Positions 8,461 through 15,661 of a stretch of 26,903 nucleotides of DNA are shown here, in pieces. Source of the DNA: Bacteroidales bacterium UBA2764. Its GTDB lineage: Bacteria > Bacteroidota > Bacteroidia > Bacteroidales > Paludibacteraceae. The DNA is taken from contig DEIW01000060.1 of assembly GCA_002352705.1 (NCBI GenBank), positions 409-27,311 on the forward strand, written 5' to 3'. Made by a program: the position numbers and the translations under genes. A model generated the notes under the pieces. That model worked only from the letters and a program-made list of their open reading frames with translations, was not told the DNA's origin and did not search any database. Each line of letters opens with the position of its first letter. Within the stretch, counting starts at the first letter, position 1.

Positions 8461-9921
8461 ATGAAGACTATAAAATCATTTCTAATAGCAGCCACCCTGA
8501 TTAGTGCAACTGTTGTGTCGACTCTGTCGGCACAGCAGGCTGCCCAACCGGCTCCCAAACACGAGTTCAAAGTGGCTATAGGCGACTCCGTAATGATCAA
8601 GCGTGAGTGCCAACAATACCTCACCGGCGAGAGACCTTCTGTTTGGGTATGGGATAAGGTACATACTGTTCGCCAGTTGGGAACAAAGCGTTTCCCCGAT
8701 GGTGTTCTGTTGATGAATATCTATTCGTGGATGTGCGAAGAATGCTTGATTCCGGTCAACGGTAAAGCAAAAGAATCAGCAGCTCAGGCTGCCGAGGAGC
8801 AGAAAGAAGAGAAAGCAATCTATGAACAGCAGACTCCGGAAAAGCGTGACGAAGCCGCAAAGAAAGCTGCTGCCGCTGCAGCTGCTGCCAAGGCTGCTGA
8901 AGAAGCTGCTAAACAGGAGGAGACTCCCAAACAAGAGGAGCCTGCCCCCAAGCAGGAAGAACCTGCTCCCGCAGCTGATACTACTGCCACAACAGAGCAA
9001 AAAGCCGTAGCGCAGGATACTGTTCCTGCTGCCACTCATCTTGAGCGCGAGGCTGCAAAGGGTGACTCGGTTCACTCCCAGCAGAAGTTCCGTCACGGAT
9101 ATGACCGCTTCACGATCGGTGTTCGCGCTGGTGTAGCTTCCCAGCTCCATAACCCTGTGAAGAACGTAGATGCCAAATGGGGTATTGGCGCAGACGCTAT
9201 TCTGGATCTCCAATATGCGCATTATTGGACCAAAGACGGCCGTCCTGTTGATCTCGGTATCATCGTTGGCCTGGGTGTCGGTTATGCACAAGGCGGATTC
9301 AAGGGAACAGAGGACTCGACATTCATGAAGGAAACGATGCGTTATACCATCAAGGCGAATGTGAAAGAGACGGACCGCCAGCTCCAATTGGAGGTACCGG
9401 TGATGTTCTCCTTGATTCATGAGAACGGACTGTTCTTCAACGTAGGTCCGAAATTCATGATTCCGGTATATACGCCGTATTCCCAGTCGATTGATAAGAA
9501 CGCCAATGAAATAATCTCGGCGTATGATACCAAGACCGGAGTCACCTTCCCTGAGAACATCGTAACGGGTCAATACAAAGGCGAGCAGCCGACGGAGGGC
9601 AACGGTCTCCAGTTCAAGATCAACATCATGCTGACCGCAGAACTCGGTTACGAGTGGATCCTGAAGAGCGGTAACTCCCTGGGCTTAGGTGCGTATGCCA
9701 ACTATTGTGTATACAACTCCTATTCGCACTCGGAGAACGCTACCAGCGAGTCTTTGCTCAACCTGACTCCGCCGACCAATTCAGGTGTTGCTTCGCTCAA
9801 CGTTCTCTCGGCAACGAATACGTATGCCAAGAACATAGGTTACTTCGACGTAGGTGTGAAACTGGCTTACCATTTCAACTTCCCGAAGAAGAGACAAACG
9901 AAAGACGCCAAGTTGTTCTAA
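8461..9921 (+). CDS. Outer-membrane beta-barrel protein with N-terminal SH3-like domain and A/E/K/P-rich linker
   Basis: The protein has 486 residues. A signal peptide (ending LSAQQ) is followed by a compact domain at residues about 33-100 with GDSVMIK, YLTGERPSVWVW, HTVRQLG and VLLMNIYSW. This spacing resembles the SH3-like wall-binding tails of some cell-wall amidases (GD.V..K...YATG...P.WV....YTV..V....VLL..I.SWV); that match is from memory and unverified. A linker at about 105-195, rich in Ala, Glu, Lys, Gln and Pro, could span the periplasm. The rest (about 210-486) has alternating strands and ends like an outer-membrane beta-barrel of the PorT/OMP_b-brl type (YFDVGVKLAYHFNF). It probably sits in the outer membrane, perhaps tied to peptidoglycan. 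It lies between T9SS-type cargo and porW, but a link to secretion is only inferred. Confidence 0.82.
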   Translation: MKTIKSFLIAATLISATVVSTLSAQQAAQPAPKHEFKVAIGDSVMIKRECQQYLTGERPSVWVWDKVHTVRQLGTKRFPDGVLLMNIYSWMCEECLIPVNGKAKESAAQAAEEQKEEKAIYEQQTPEKRDEAAKKAAAAAAAAKAAEEAAKQEETPKQEEPAPKQEEPAPAADTTATTEQKAVAQDTVPAATHLEREAAKGDSVHSQQKFRHGYDRFTIGVRAGVASQLHNPVKNVDAKWGIGADAILDLQYAHYWTKDGRPVDLGIIVGLGVGYAQGGFKGTEDSTFMKETMRYTIKANVKETDRQLQLEVPVMFSLIHENGLFFNVGPKFMIPVYTPYSQSIDKNANEIISAYDTKTGVTFPENIVTGQYKGEQPTEGNGLQFKINIMLTAELGYEWILKSGNSLGLGAYANYCVYNSYSHSENATSESLLNLTPPTNSGVASLNVLSATNTYAKNIGYFDVGVKLAYHFNFPKKRQTKDAKLF

Positions 9922-9928
9922 TACGTGT

Positions 9929-10612
9929 ATGACGATATTATGTATCGAAACTAGTACATCGGTTTGTTCGGCCGCCATCTGCAAGGATGGCGAGCCGCTC
10001 AAGCAGTGTATATGCCGTGAAGGTAGCAACCATGCCCGGTTGCTACCTCGCTATATAGAGGAATTGCTCTCGTTCGCGCGCGAGCAAAACCTCTCTATAG
10101 AGGCGGTAGCACTCTCCGAAGGTCCGGGGAGCTATACCGGTCTGCGAATAGGTACCAGTACTGCCAAGGGGCTCTGCTACGGACTGAATATCCCGCTTAT
10201 CCCCGTGCCTACACTGGAACTCCTCTGTGTGGCAGCCCGGTCTTCCGTCTCCCATCTCCAATCAGCAAAGTCCCTTCCGCTTCTTTTCCCGATGATAGAT
10301 GCGCGACGGATGGAAGTATATACTATCATTAATGGGGAGACCAAAGCGGTAGTGGTGGAGAATGAAGACAGTCTCTATTCCGGAGACGGAGAAGTGTATT
10401 ATTTTGGTGACGGGGCAGAGAAGTGCTCCAAGATCTTTACGAAGCCGAACTGGCACTATATCGCAGGGGTCGTGCCGGAAGCACAATTCCTATCCATGAC
10501 CGTCGGTTCACCGTCGGTTGACCGTCGGGATAATATGGACATTGCTTACTACGAACCTTTCTATCTGAAAGAGTTTGTAGCAGCGCAGAGCCATGTAAAA
10601 GGGCTGAAATGA
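9929..10612 (+). CDS. tsaB: tRNA threonylcarbamoyladenosine biosynthesis protein TsaB
   Basis: TsaB is the non-catalytic partner of TsaD in making t6A at position 37 of ANN-decoding tRNAs in the cytoplasm. The 227-residue length is normal for the family. The N-terminus MTILCIETST, the HARLLP segment and SEGPGSYTGLRIG (residues about 63-75) are the family's ASKHA-fold signatures. The C-terminal DIAYYEPFYLKEF is also typical of Bacteroidota members. The start lies seven bases after the beta-barrel gene, so it is read from the same transcript. Just before the conserved C-terminal motif, the coding sequence contains three copies of an 11-base word, described separately. Confidence 0.95.
   Translation: MTILCIETSTSVCSAAICKDGEPLKQCICREGSNHARLLPRYIEELLSFAREQNLSIEAVALSEGPGSYTGLRIGTSTAKGLCYGLNIPLIPVPTLELLCVAARSSVSHLQSAKSLPLLFPMIDARRMEVYTIINGETKAVVVENEDSLYSGDGEVYYFGDGAEKCSKIFTKPNWHYIAGVVPEAQFLSMTVGSPSVDRRDNMDIAYYEPFYLKEFVAAQSHVKGLK
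10497..10529 (+). repeat. Three 11-base units inside tsaB
   Basis: TGACCGTCGGT, TCACCGTCGGT and TGACCGTCGGG lie head to tail. Eleven is not a multiple of three, so each copy is read in a different frame and gives the unrelated-looking residues MTVGSPSVDRR. The stretch lies in a linker just before the conserved DIAYYEPFYLKEF end. Confidence 0.92.
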
Positions 10613-10618
10613 AACCGG

Positions 10619-10647
10619 AACCATAGAACCATAGTATCTTAGTATCC
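10619..10647 (+). repeat. Period-8 word repeat between tsaB and porW
   Basis: AACCATAG, AACCATAG, TATCTTAG and TATCC follow one another in the 42-base gap between tsaB and porW. No terminator is visible, so the genes are probably co-transcribed. Confidence 0.75.
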
Positions 10648-10654
10648 TTCCTGG

Positions 10655-13264
10655 ATGACTGCTAATAAAAAACATATTATCCATCTTTTCCTGTTAGGGC
10701 TGGCTGCCCTCCTCTCTTCGTGTTCTACCCAGAAAAACACATGGGCTACCCGCTCATTCCATCAGACGAAAGTCAAATATAATATTCTCTATAACGGGAA
10801 TATTGCTTATGAAGAAGGATTAAAAGCCATCCGCGATGCCAATACGGATGACTATTCACAGATATTATATCTCTATCCTGTCAGCAATCATCAGGCCGCT
10901 GAGTCTGCAGCCTCGCAGATGGACAAGACGATAGAGAAATGCCGCAAATGTATCAAACTACATTCAATCAAAGCGAAACCGAAACGTAATCCCAAGAAGG
11001 CGAACGACCCCAAATACAAGCTATGGCTGCAATCCGAGGAGTTTAACGCCAAGATGGGGTTGGCGTGGATACGGTTAGGCGAGGCGGAGTTTCATAAAGG
11101 AGATTTCTTAGGTGCCGTAAGCACTTTCAATTATATCATCAATCATTACAAGAACGACCCGGATATCATTGCGCAAAGCCAGTTATGGATAGCGCGTGCG
11201 TATGGAGAGATGGGCTGGCAGTACGAGGCGGAGGATATGTTGCAACGCGTGCAGATAGATGCGTTGAGTAAGAAACATGCGCGTCTGTATTCCGCCGTCA
11301 AAGCAGACGTGTTATTGCATGGCGGTCACTATCAGGCGGCTATCCCGTTCGTGAAGATAGCTATGCCGTACGAGAAACGCAAGATTTACCGTCCGCGTTT
11401 TGCCTATGTCTTAGGTCAGTTATACGAGAAGGACGGCAAGCGTGATGAGGCTGTTCATGCCTTCCGGTCGGTAGTACGAATGGCTCCGCCCGTAGAGATG
11501 GAGTTCAATGCGCGTATCCGGATAGCAGAGTTGGGCGGTAAGAACTCGCTGCGTAAGTTGCGCACGATGGCGAAACAATCCAAATACAAAGATAAATTAG
11601 ACCGTATATACGGTGCGATGGGTAATATCTACCTTGCTCAGCAGGATACGGCTCATGCGTTGGAGATGTACGAGAAAGCTATCGCGGAAGCCACGGAGGC
11701 CGGAACCGCCAAGGCGGCTGTACTGGTGCGCGCTGGTGATCTCTATTACGAGCAGCGAGAGTATGCCAAGGCGCAGCCTTGCTATCGGGAAGCCGTCACC
11801 ATCCTTACCGCGGAGAGCGACCAGTACGCCCGTGTCCAGAAACGGTCGGAGGTGCTGGACGAGCTGATTGTGGCTTATGACCAAGCCCAACTCCAGGACT
11901 CCCTGCAGCGCCTCAGTCATTTGACAGAGGAGCAGCAGCGGGAGATAGTGGACCGTATCATCGCCGATCTGATAACGGCGGAGAAAGAGGACTCGCTCAA
12001 ACAGGCGCAGCAGGAGAGAGACGAGGAACTGGATAGAATGAGTCCTTCCCTACGAAGCGTGGATACCCGTAATATGTTAGGTGGCGGGAACACGCAGAAG
12101 GGCGAATGGTATTTCTATAACCCGCAACTCATCAAGCAAGGCCAGCAGGAATGGCTCCGCCGATGGGGAAACCGCAAACTGGAGGATAACTGGAGACGCC
12201 AGAACAAACAAGTTATTATAAATGATGAAATGGCCTCTTCGCTCAATGAAGAAAATGAGGGAATGTCCCCGGATAGTACGGGGCTCGACTCGACAGCGGT
12301 ACAGGCTCCAAAGATAGAAACCGATACCCATAAACCCGAGTATTATCTCCAGCAGATACCCCGTACGCCGCAGGATTATGCCGTCTCTGACAGTTTATGG
12401 CGCGAGGCGATGGTCGCGCTCTATTATATCTACCGCGACAAGGTAGATAACGAACCTTTGGCAGAGGAAACGCTACGCGAGTTGGAGAAGCGTTTCCCGA
12501 ACCATCCGGTGCTGAAAGATATCTATGAAGACCAGCGCCTGCGCGCTTTGCGCCATGACAAGGCATATATCGCCAAGATGCAGAAGATGCTGCAAGAGCA
12601 AGACTCTCTTTATGCCGCAACCTATAAAGCATATGCCAAAGGGCAGTATGCCACAGTGAAAACCAATAAGAATTATGCCCAGCAGGAATTCCCGCAGAGC
12701 AGGCTGATGCCCCGTTTCCTGTTCCTGAATGCAGTGGCTGTGGCTCGGACGGAAGGACAGCAGGCATTTATCAGTGAATTGCAGCAACTCGTAGCCCAAT
12801 ACGGCGAGACGGAGTTAGGCGCCATGGCGAAAGATATGCTGGCTATGATGGGGCAGGGCATGGAGAGCAAGAAAGGCGGTGCCACAGGCTCGCTGGCAGA
12901 CCTGCGTGAACAGAGCGAAACGGAGCCGCAAGAAGAAGAGAGTGCTGCTCAGGAATGGAGCGAGGACCGCAAACAGCCGTCTTTGGTGTTGCTGGTTCTG
13001 CCGAAATCGGATGAGCAGGCATTGAACGAATTGCTCTATGAGGTAGCGCTTTTTAACTTCAGCCAGTTCCTGATACGTGATTTTGATTTGCAGAAGATGC
13101 CTGTCTTCGGCGAAGGGTGCGCGTTACGTGTGAGCGGTTTTGCGGATATGGATGAAGCAGAGTGGTGGGTGGACCTGATCCGTAAGAACCCTGAGATGCA
13201 GTCCGTGCTGCAACAAGTGGAGATAAAGGCGGTGACCGAAGTAAACCTGCCTCTGTTAAAATAA
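10655..13264 (+). CDS. porW: Type IX secretion system TPR lipoprotein PorW/SprE
   Basis: PorW (SprE in gliding Flavobacteria) is an outer-membrane-associated lipoprotein required for T9SS secretion. The N-terminus has a lipoprotein signal with lipobox LLSSC (Cys23). The family hallmark region follows: TQKNTWATRSFH, then KYNILYNGN.AYEEGLKAI. TPR-like helical repeats run through about residues 120-400 and 580-740, with a charged, Glu/Gln-rich stretch around 430-560. The 869-residue length fits the family. The start ATG follows the word-repeat gap after tsaB. The three upstream secreted proteins, one with a T9SS sorting domain, support the assignment by context. The stop at 13264 nearly touches the terminator of the opposing tRNA gene. 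Confidence 0.88.
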   Translation: MTANKKHIIHLFLLGLAALLSSCSTQKNTWATRSFHQTKVKYNILYNGNIAYEEGLKAIRDANTDDYSQILYLYPVSNHQAAESAASQMDKTIEKCRKCIKLHSIKAKPKRNPKKANDPKYKLWLQSEEFNAKMGLAWIRLGEAEFHKGDFLGAVSTFNYIINHYKNDPDIIAQSQLWIARAYGEMGWQYEAEDMLQRVQIDALSKKHARLYSAVKADVLLHGGHYQAAIPFVKIAMPYEKRKIYRPRFAYVLGQLYEKDGKRDEAVHAFRSVVRMAPPVEMEFNARIRIAELGGKNSLRKLRTMAKQSKYKDKLDRIYGAMGNIYLAQQDTAHALEMYEKAIAEATEAGTAKAAVLVRAGDLYYEQREYAKAQPCYREAVTILTAESDQYARVQKRSEVLDELIVAYDQAQLQDSLQRLSHLTEEQQREIVDRIIADLITAEKEDSLKQAQQERDEELDRMSPSLRSVDTRNMLGGGNTQKGEWYFYNPQLIKQGQQEWLRRWGNRKLEDNWRRQNKQVIINDEMASSLNEENEGMSPDSTGLDSTAVQAPKIETDTHKPEYYLQQIPRTPQDYAVSDSLWREAMVALYYIYRDKVDNEPLAEETLRELEKRFPNHPVLKDIYEDQRLRALRHDKAYIAKMQKMLQEQDSLYAATYKAYAKGQYATVKTNKNYAQQEFPQSRLMPRFLFLNAVAVARTEGQQAFISELQQLVAQYGETELGAMAKDMLAMMGQGMESKKGGATGSLADLREQSETEPQEEESAAQEWSEDRKQPSLVLLVLPKSDEQALNELLYEVALFNFSQFLIRDFDLQKMPVFGEGCALRVSGFADMDEAEWWVDLIRKNPEMQSVLQQVEIKAVTEVNLPLLK

Positions 13265-13285
13265 AAAGAGAACCGAAGTTCTCTT
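13263..13285 (-). terminator. Second (distal) copy of the tRNA terminator hairpin
   Basis: On the minus strand, AAGAGAAC-TTCG-GTTCTCTT forms an 8-bp stem with a TTCG tetraloop, followed by a T-run that overlaps the stop codon of porW. It is an exact copy of the hairpin at 13323-13342 and backs up termination of the tRNA transcript. Confidence 0.8.
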
Positions 13286-13287
13286 AG

Positions 13288-13316
13288 TCGGGAATTAAAG
13301 CGTGCCATTCTTCCCA
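13288..13316 (-). pseudogene. Decayed partial copy of tRNA-Pro
   Basis: Read on the minus strand, the 29 bases begin TGGGAAG-AA-TGGC-ACGC, matching the tRNA 5' end (CGGGAAG-TGGC-GC), and end TTCCCGA, matching its 3' acceptor strand and discriminator base. The D, anticodon and T arms between them are missing. The copied terminator follows at once. This fits a tandem duplication of tRNA plus terminator whose middle was deleted. Confidence 0.65.
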
Positions 13317-13342
13317 ACAAAAAAGAGAACCGAAGTTCTCTT
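13317..13342 (-). terminator. Intrinsic terminator of tRNA-Pro
   Basis: The minus strand has an 8-bp stem with a TTCG loop (13323-13342) followed by six T residues, starting two bases after the tRNA discriminator base. Confidence 0.85.
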
Positions 13343-13344
13343 AG

Positions 13345-13418
13345 TCGGGAAGACGTGATTCGAACACGCGACCTCCGGTCCCCCAGACCGTTGCGCTACC
13401 GGGCTGCGCCACTTCCCG
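13345..13418 (-). tRNA. tRNA-Pro (anticodon GGG)
   Basis: The 74-base gene folds as a cloverleaf: acceptor CGGGAAG/CTTCCCG with the C1-G72 pair typical of bacterial tRNA-Pro, D stem GCGC/GCGC, anticodon loop CTGGGGG (U33, GGG at 34-36, G37), T arm GCGTG-TTCGAAT-CACGT, and discriminator A. The anticodon stem has one A-G mismatch at its outer pair (27-43). CCA is not encoded. G36 and G37 make it a classical substrate for TrmD, whose gene is also in the window. Confidence 0.95.
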
Positions 13419-13441
13419 TCGCTTTTTTTCAAAAGCGGGTG

Positions 13442-13473
13442 CAAAGGTACTACTTTTTTGCCATATATGCAAA
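13442..13473 (-). promoter_or_regulatory. Bacteroidota promoter for tRNA-Pro
   Basis: The minus strand has TTTG, a 20-base spacer and TACCTTTG, fitting the Bacteroidota -33/-7 consensus. It lies about 24 bases before the tRNA 5' end. The short leader contains a small GCTTTT...AAAAGC inverted repeat. Confidence 0.8.
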
Positions 13474-13497
13474 TAAAAATGTATTTTTTTAACGAAA

Positions 13498-14853
13498 ATG
13501 ACTAAAAAATTCTATATTGAGACATACGGATGCCAGATGAATGTGGCGGATAGCGAGGTAGTAGCCGCTATCATGCAAACCACGGACGCTGAGATGACCG
13601 AGCGATGGGAGGATGCGGATATTGTGATTCTGAATACCTGTTCTATCCGTGACAACGCAGAACAGAAAGTAGGAGCAAGACTGCGTGAGTTGAAGGGGTT
13701 GATGCCTAAAATCGCAAGTCAAAAAGCATCCAATCGTAAATGGATTGGAGTTATCGGCTGTATGGCAGAACGTACCGGCCAGACGTTGATAGATGAATAC
13801 GGAGTGGATTTTGTGGCGGGACCGGATGCTTATCTGGATATCCCTAATCTGCTGGCGCAATGCGAGCAAGGGAAGAAAGCCATCAATGTGGAACTCAGCA
13901 CGACGGAGACTTATCGCCAGATTATACCATCCCGTATAGGGAGGTCCATCAGCGGCTTTGTGTCGATCATGCGCGGGTGTAATAATTTCTGTTCGTACTG
14001 TGTGGTACCCTATACGCGAGGCCGCGAGCGCAGCAGGGATGTGGAGTCGATTCTGAAAGAAGTAAAGGATTTGCAGGCACGCGGGTATAAAGAGGTAACG
14101 CTGCTTGGTCAGAATGTCAATTCGTATCGATACACTCCAATGGTAAATGGTACATGTGAAAATGGTACATGTATTGATTTCGCCGATCTGTTAGAGACAG
14201 TGGCGGATGCTGTGCCGGATATGCGAATCCGTTTTACGACCAGCCATCCCAAGGACATGTCCGACAAGACGCTGGAGGCAATCAGCCGTCATGCCAATCT
14301 TTGCAAGTGCATCCATCTGGCGGTTCAGTCGGGATCCAATCATATTCTCAAGCTAATGAACCGCAAATACACGCGCGAGTGGTATTTGGACCGTATCGCA
14401 GCAATCCGTCGTATTCTGCCTACCGCAGCTATCACTACGGATATCTTCTGCGGTTTCCACGATGAGACTTTGGAGGACCATGCCCAGACGCTCAGTCTGA
14501 TGAAAGAAGTAGGTTTTGACTCCGCCTTTATGTTTAAGTACTCGGAGCGCCCGGGAACATATGCTCAAAAGCACCTGCCGGACAATATTCCCGAGGAAGA
14601 AAAGGTCCGCCGTCTCAATGAGATTATTGCGCTGCAAAACCAACTGTCTCTTGAGTCCAATCTCAGAGAGGTAGGAAAGACTGTAGAGGTGCTGGTAGAG
14701 GGATTCTCGAAACGTAGCCATAACGACATGTACGGCCGTACCGAGCAATATAAGACAGTGGTCTTCCCGCGCACCGGCCAGAAAGTGGGAGACCTCGTTC
14801 AGGTACGTATATTACAGGCCTCAGCAGCTACCCTGAAAGGAGAAATAGTCTGA
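13498..14853 (+). CDS. miaB: tRNA-2-methylthio-N6-dimethylallyladenosine synthase MiaB
   Basis: MiaB is a radical-SAM enzyme that adds the methylthio group to i6A37, giving ms2i6A in UNN-decoding tRNAs. The 451-residue protein has the three N-terminal cluster cysteines C12 (YGCQMN), C48 (NTCSIR) and C88 (GCMAER), the radical-SAM triad C161, C165 and C168 (RGCNNFCSYC) followed by VPYTRGRERSR, and a C-terminal TRAM domain (about residues 388-451). Ahead of the FADLLE motif is a lineage-odd insertion, VNGTCENGTC, encoded by a 15-base tandem repeat; its two extra cysteines are not family ligands. The upstream gap holds the tRNA promoter on the other strand. No clear promoter for miaB itself was found. 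Confidence 0.97.
   Translation: MTKKFYIETYGCQMNVADSEVVAAIMQTTDAEMTERWEDADIVILNTCSIRDNAEQKVGARLRELKGLMPKIASQKASNRKWIGVIGCMAERTGQTLIDEYGVDFVAGPDAYLDIPNLLAQCEQGKKAINVELSTTETYRQIIPSRIGRSISGFVSIMRGCNNFCSYCVVPYTRGRERSRDVESILKEVKDLQARGYKEVTLLGQNVNSYRYTPMVNGTCENGTCIDFADLLETVADAVPDMRIRFTTSHPKDMSDKTLEAISRHANLCKCIHLAVQSGSNHILKLMNRKYTREWYLDRIAAIRRILPTAAITTDIFCGFHDETLEDHAQTLSLMKEVGFDSAFMFKYSERPGTYAQKHLPDNIPEEEKVRRLNEIIALQNQLSLESNLREVGKTVEVLVEGFSKRSHNDMYGRTEQYKTVVFPRTGQKVGDLVQVRILQASAATLKGEIV
14139..14175 (+). repeat. 15-base tandem repeat inside miaB
   Basis: AATGGTA is followed by AATGGTACATGTGAA and AATGGTACATGTATT. The 15-base period is five codons and encodes NGTCE and NGTCI. The opening word AATGGTAAATG also occurs at three gene junctions in the window. 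Confidence 0.88.
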
Positions 14854-14907
14854 AATGGCTTAAATAGGGACAAAATGCAAGAAAAAACGCATTTTTTTGC
14901 TGAAATA

Positions 14908-14939
14908 TTTGGTCATATCAAATAAAAGCAGTACTTTTG
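14908..14939 (+). promoter_or_regulatory. Bacteroidota promoter of small RNA A
   Basis: TTTG (14908-14911), a 20-base spacer and TACTTTTG (14932-14939). The spacer begins GTCATAT and ends AAAAGCAG, nearly the same as in the promoter at 18604-18635 on the other strand. Confidence 0.8.
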
Positions 14940-14944
14940 TATCG

Positions 14945-15016
14945 AAAAAATTAATTTTCATAGTTAAGGTTTAGGTTTAATGGCGATAGGAGGCTGAGAA
15001 GTTTCCTATCGTTTTT
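14945..15016 (+). ncRNA. Candidate small RNA A, about 72 nt
   Basis: A consensus promoter is followed about 45 bases later by a strong terminator, leaving no room for a meaningful ORF. The leader holds ATTTTCATAG and TTAAGGTTTAGGTTTAA, words also present in candidate small RNA B on the opposite strand. The ends are estimated: start about six bases past the -7 element, end in the T-run. It may be a free small RNA or an attenuated leader of the greA region. Bacteroidales-1 RNA, a published motif bounded by this promoter type and a terminator, is a possible family; I could not test that. Confidence 0.55.
14984..15016 (+). terminator. Intrinsic terminator of small RNA A
   Basis: CGATAGGA pairs with TCCTATCG around a 12-base loop and is followed by TTTTT. 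Confidence 0.8.
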
Positions 15017-15030
15017 AAACAAAAAGAAGG

Positions 15031-15050
15031 AAGGCTAAGGCCTTATTTTT
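15031..15050 (+). terminator. Possible second, weak terminator
   Basis: AAGGC-TAAG-GCCTT (5-bp stem) is followed by ATTTTT, 15 bases after the first terminator and just before a small ORF. The stem is short, so this may be fortuitous. Confidence 0.4.
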
Positions 15051-15052
15051 AT

Positions 15053-15154
15053 ATGCTTGAGGAATCCCAAAATACACCTCTTCCCGATTTTACGGATGCA
15101 GAGGATGTGCGCAAAGCGATAATCGGTAGCGAGATACTGAATCGCAAGTATTAA
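15053..15154 (+). CDS. Small hypothetical protein, 33 aa
   Basis: ATG at 15053 to TAA at 15154 encodes MLEESQNTPLPDFTDAEDVR and then KAIIGSEILNRKY. It starts three bases after a T-run and ends 36 bases before greA. The composition (acidic N-terminal half, basic helix-like C-terminus) is not random-looking, and the ending resembles tails of small Bacteroidales proteins from memory only. It is same-strand with greA and may be co-transcribed. It may be a true small protein or the remnant of a longer one. The function is unknown. Confidence 0.5.
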   Translation: MLEESQNTPLPDFTDAEDVRKAIIGSEILNRKY

Positions 15155-15155
15155 A

Positions 15156-15190
15156 TGATTCAATGGTAAATGACTAAATGAATAAATAAT
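15156..15190 (+). repeat. AAATG-word repeat before greA
   Basis: Words AAATGATTC, AATGGT, AAATGACT, AAATGAAT and AAATAAT run up to the greA start codon with a period of 7-9 bases. The gap contains no Shine-Dalgarno site. Confidence 0.75.
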
Positions 15191-15661
15191 ATGGCAGTAA
15201 CGTACATGACCGAAGAAGGTCTGCAAAAACTGAAAGAGGAGCTCCAGCAATTGGAGACTGTAGAGCGCCCACGTGTGATTGCCGCAATCGCGGAGGCTCG
15301 TGAGAAAGGCGACTTGAGTGAGAACGCGGAGTATGATGCCGCAAAAGAGGAGCAAGGTATCTTGGAGAGCAAGATTGCTCAGATCAAGAACCGTCTGATG
15401 GAAGCCCGTGTGCTTAATACCGACGATATCAAGACGGATGAGGTACAGATCCTGACCAAAGTGCGTGTCCGCGTTCGTAATACCGGAAAGGAGAAAACCT
15501 ATCAACTGGTTACCGAAGGCGAGGCTAATTCGCTGGAGGGTAAGATTTCGGTTACGACTCCTATCGCCAAAGGTCTGATGGGTAAGAAAGTGGGTGAGAT
15601 AGCCCAGGTTCAGGTTCCCGCTGGACTGATGGAGTATGAGATTCTGGAAATATCTCTCTAA
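15191..15661 (+). CDS. greA: Transcription elongation factor GreA
   Basis: GreA inserts its coiled coil into the RNA polymerase secondary channel and stimulates cleavage of backtracked transcripts. The 156-residue length is standard. The N-terminal coiled coil carries the catalytic acidic tip GDLSENAEYDAAKEEQ with D41 and E44 at the same numbers as in E. coli. The C-terminal FKBP-like domain ends with GLMGKKVGE and YEILEI. It is followed 43 bases later by the HIT gene, with a word repeat in the gap, so the two are probably co-transcribed. Confidence 0.97.
   Translation: MAVTYMTEEGLQKLKEELQQLETVERPRVIAAIAEAREKGDLSENAEYDAAKEEQGILESKIAQIKNRLMEARVLNTDDIKTDEVQILTKVRVRVRNTGKEKTYQLVTEGEANSLEGKISVTTPIAKGLMGKKVGEIAQVQVPAGLMEYEILEISL

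Noticed and set aside
8776..9573. 265-codon minus-strand frame opposite the beta-barrel gene
   Set aside because: Its Leu/Ser/Gly/Phe-rich translation is the complement of the A/E/K linker codons; no motif is visible.
13263..13351. Duplicated tRNA 3' end as the att sites of an integrated element
   Set aside because: Only 25 bases separate the two copies and no integrase or mobile gene is present, so a duplication-deletion relic is simpler.
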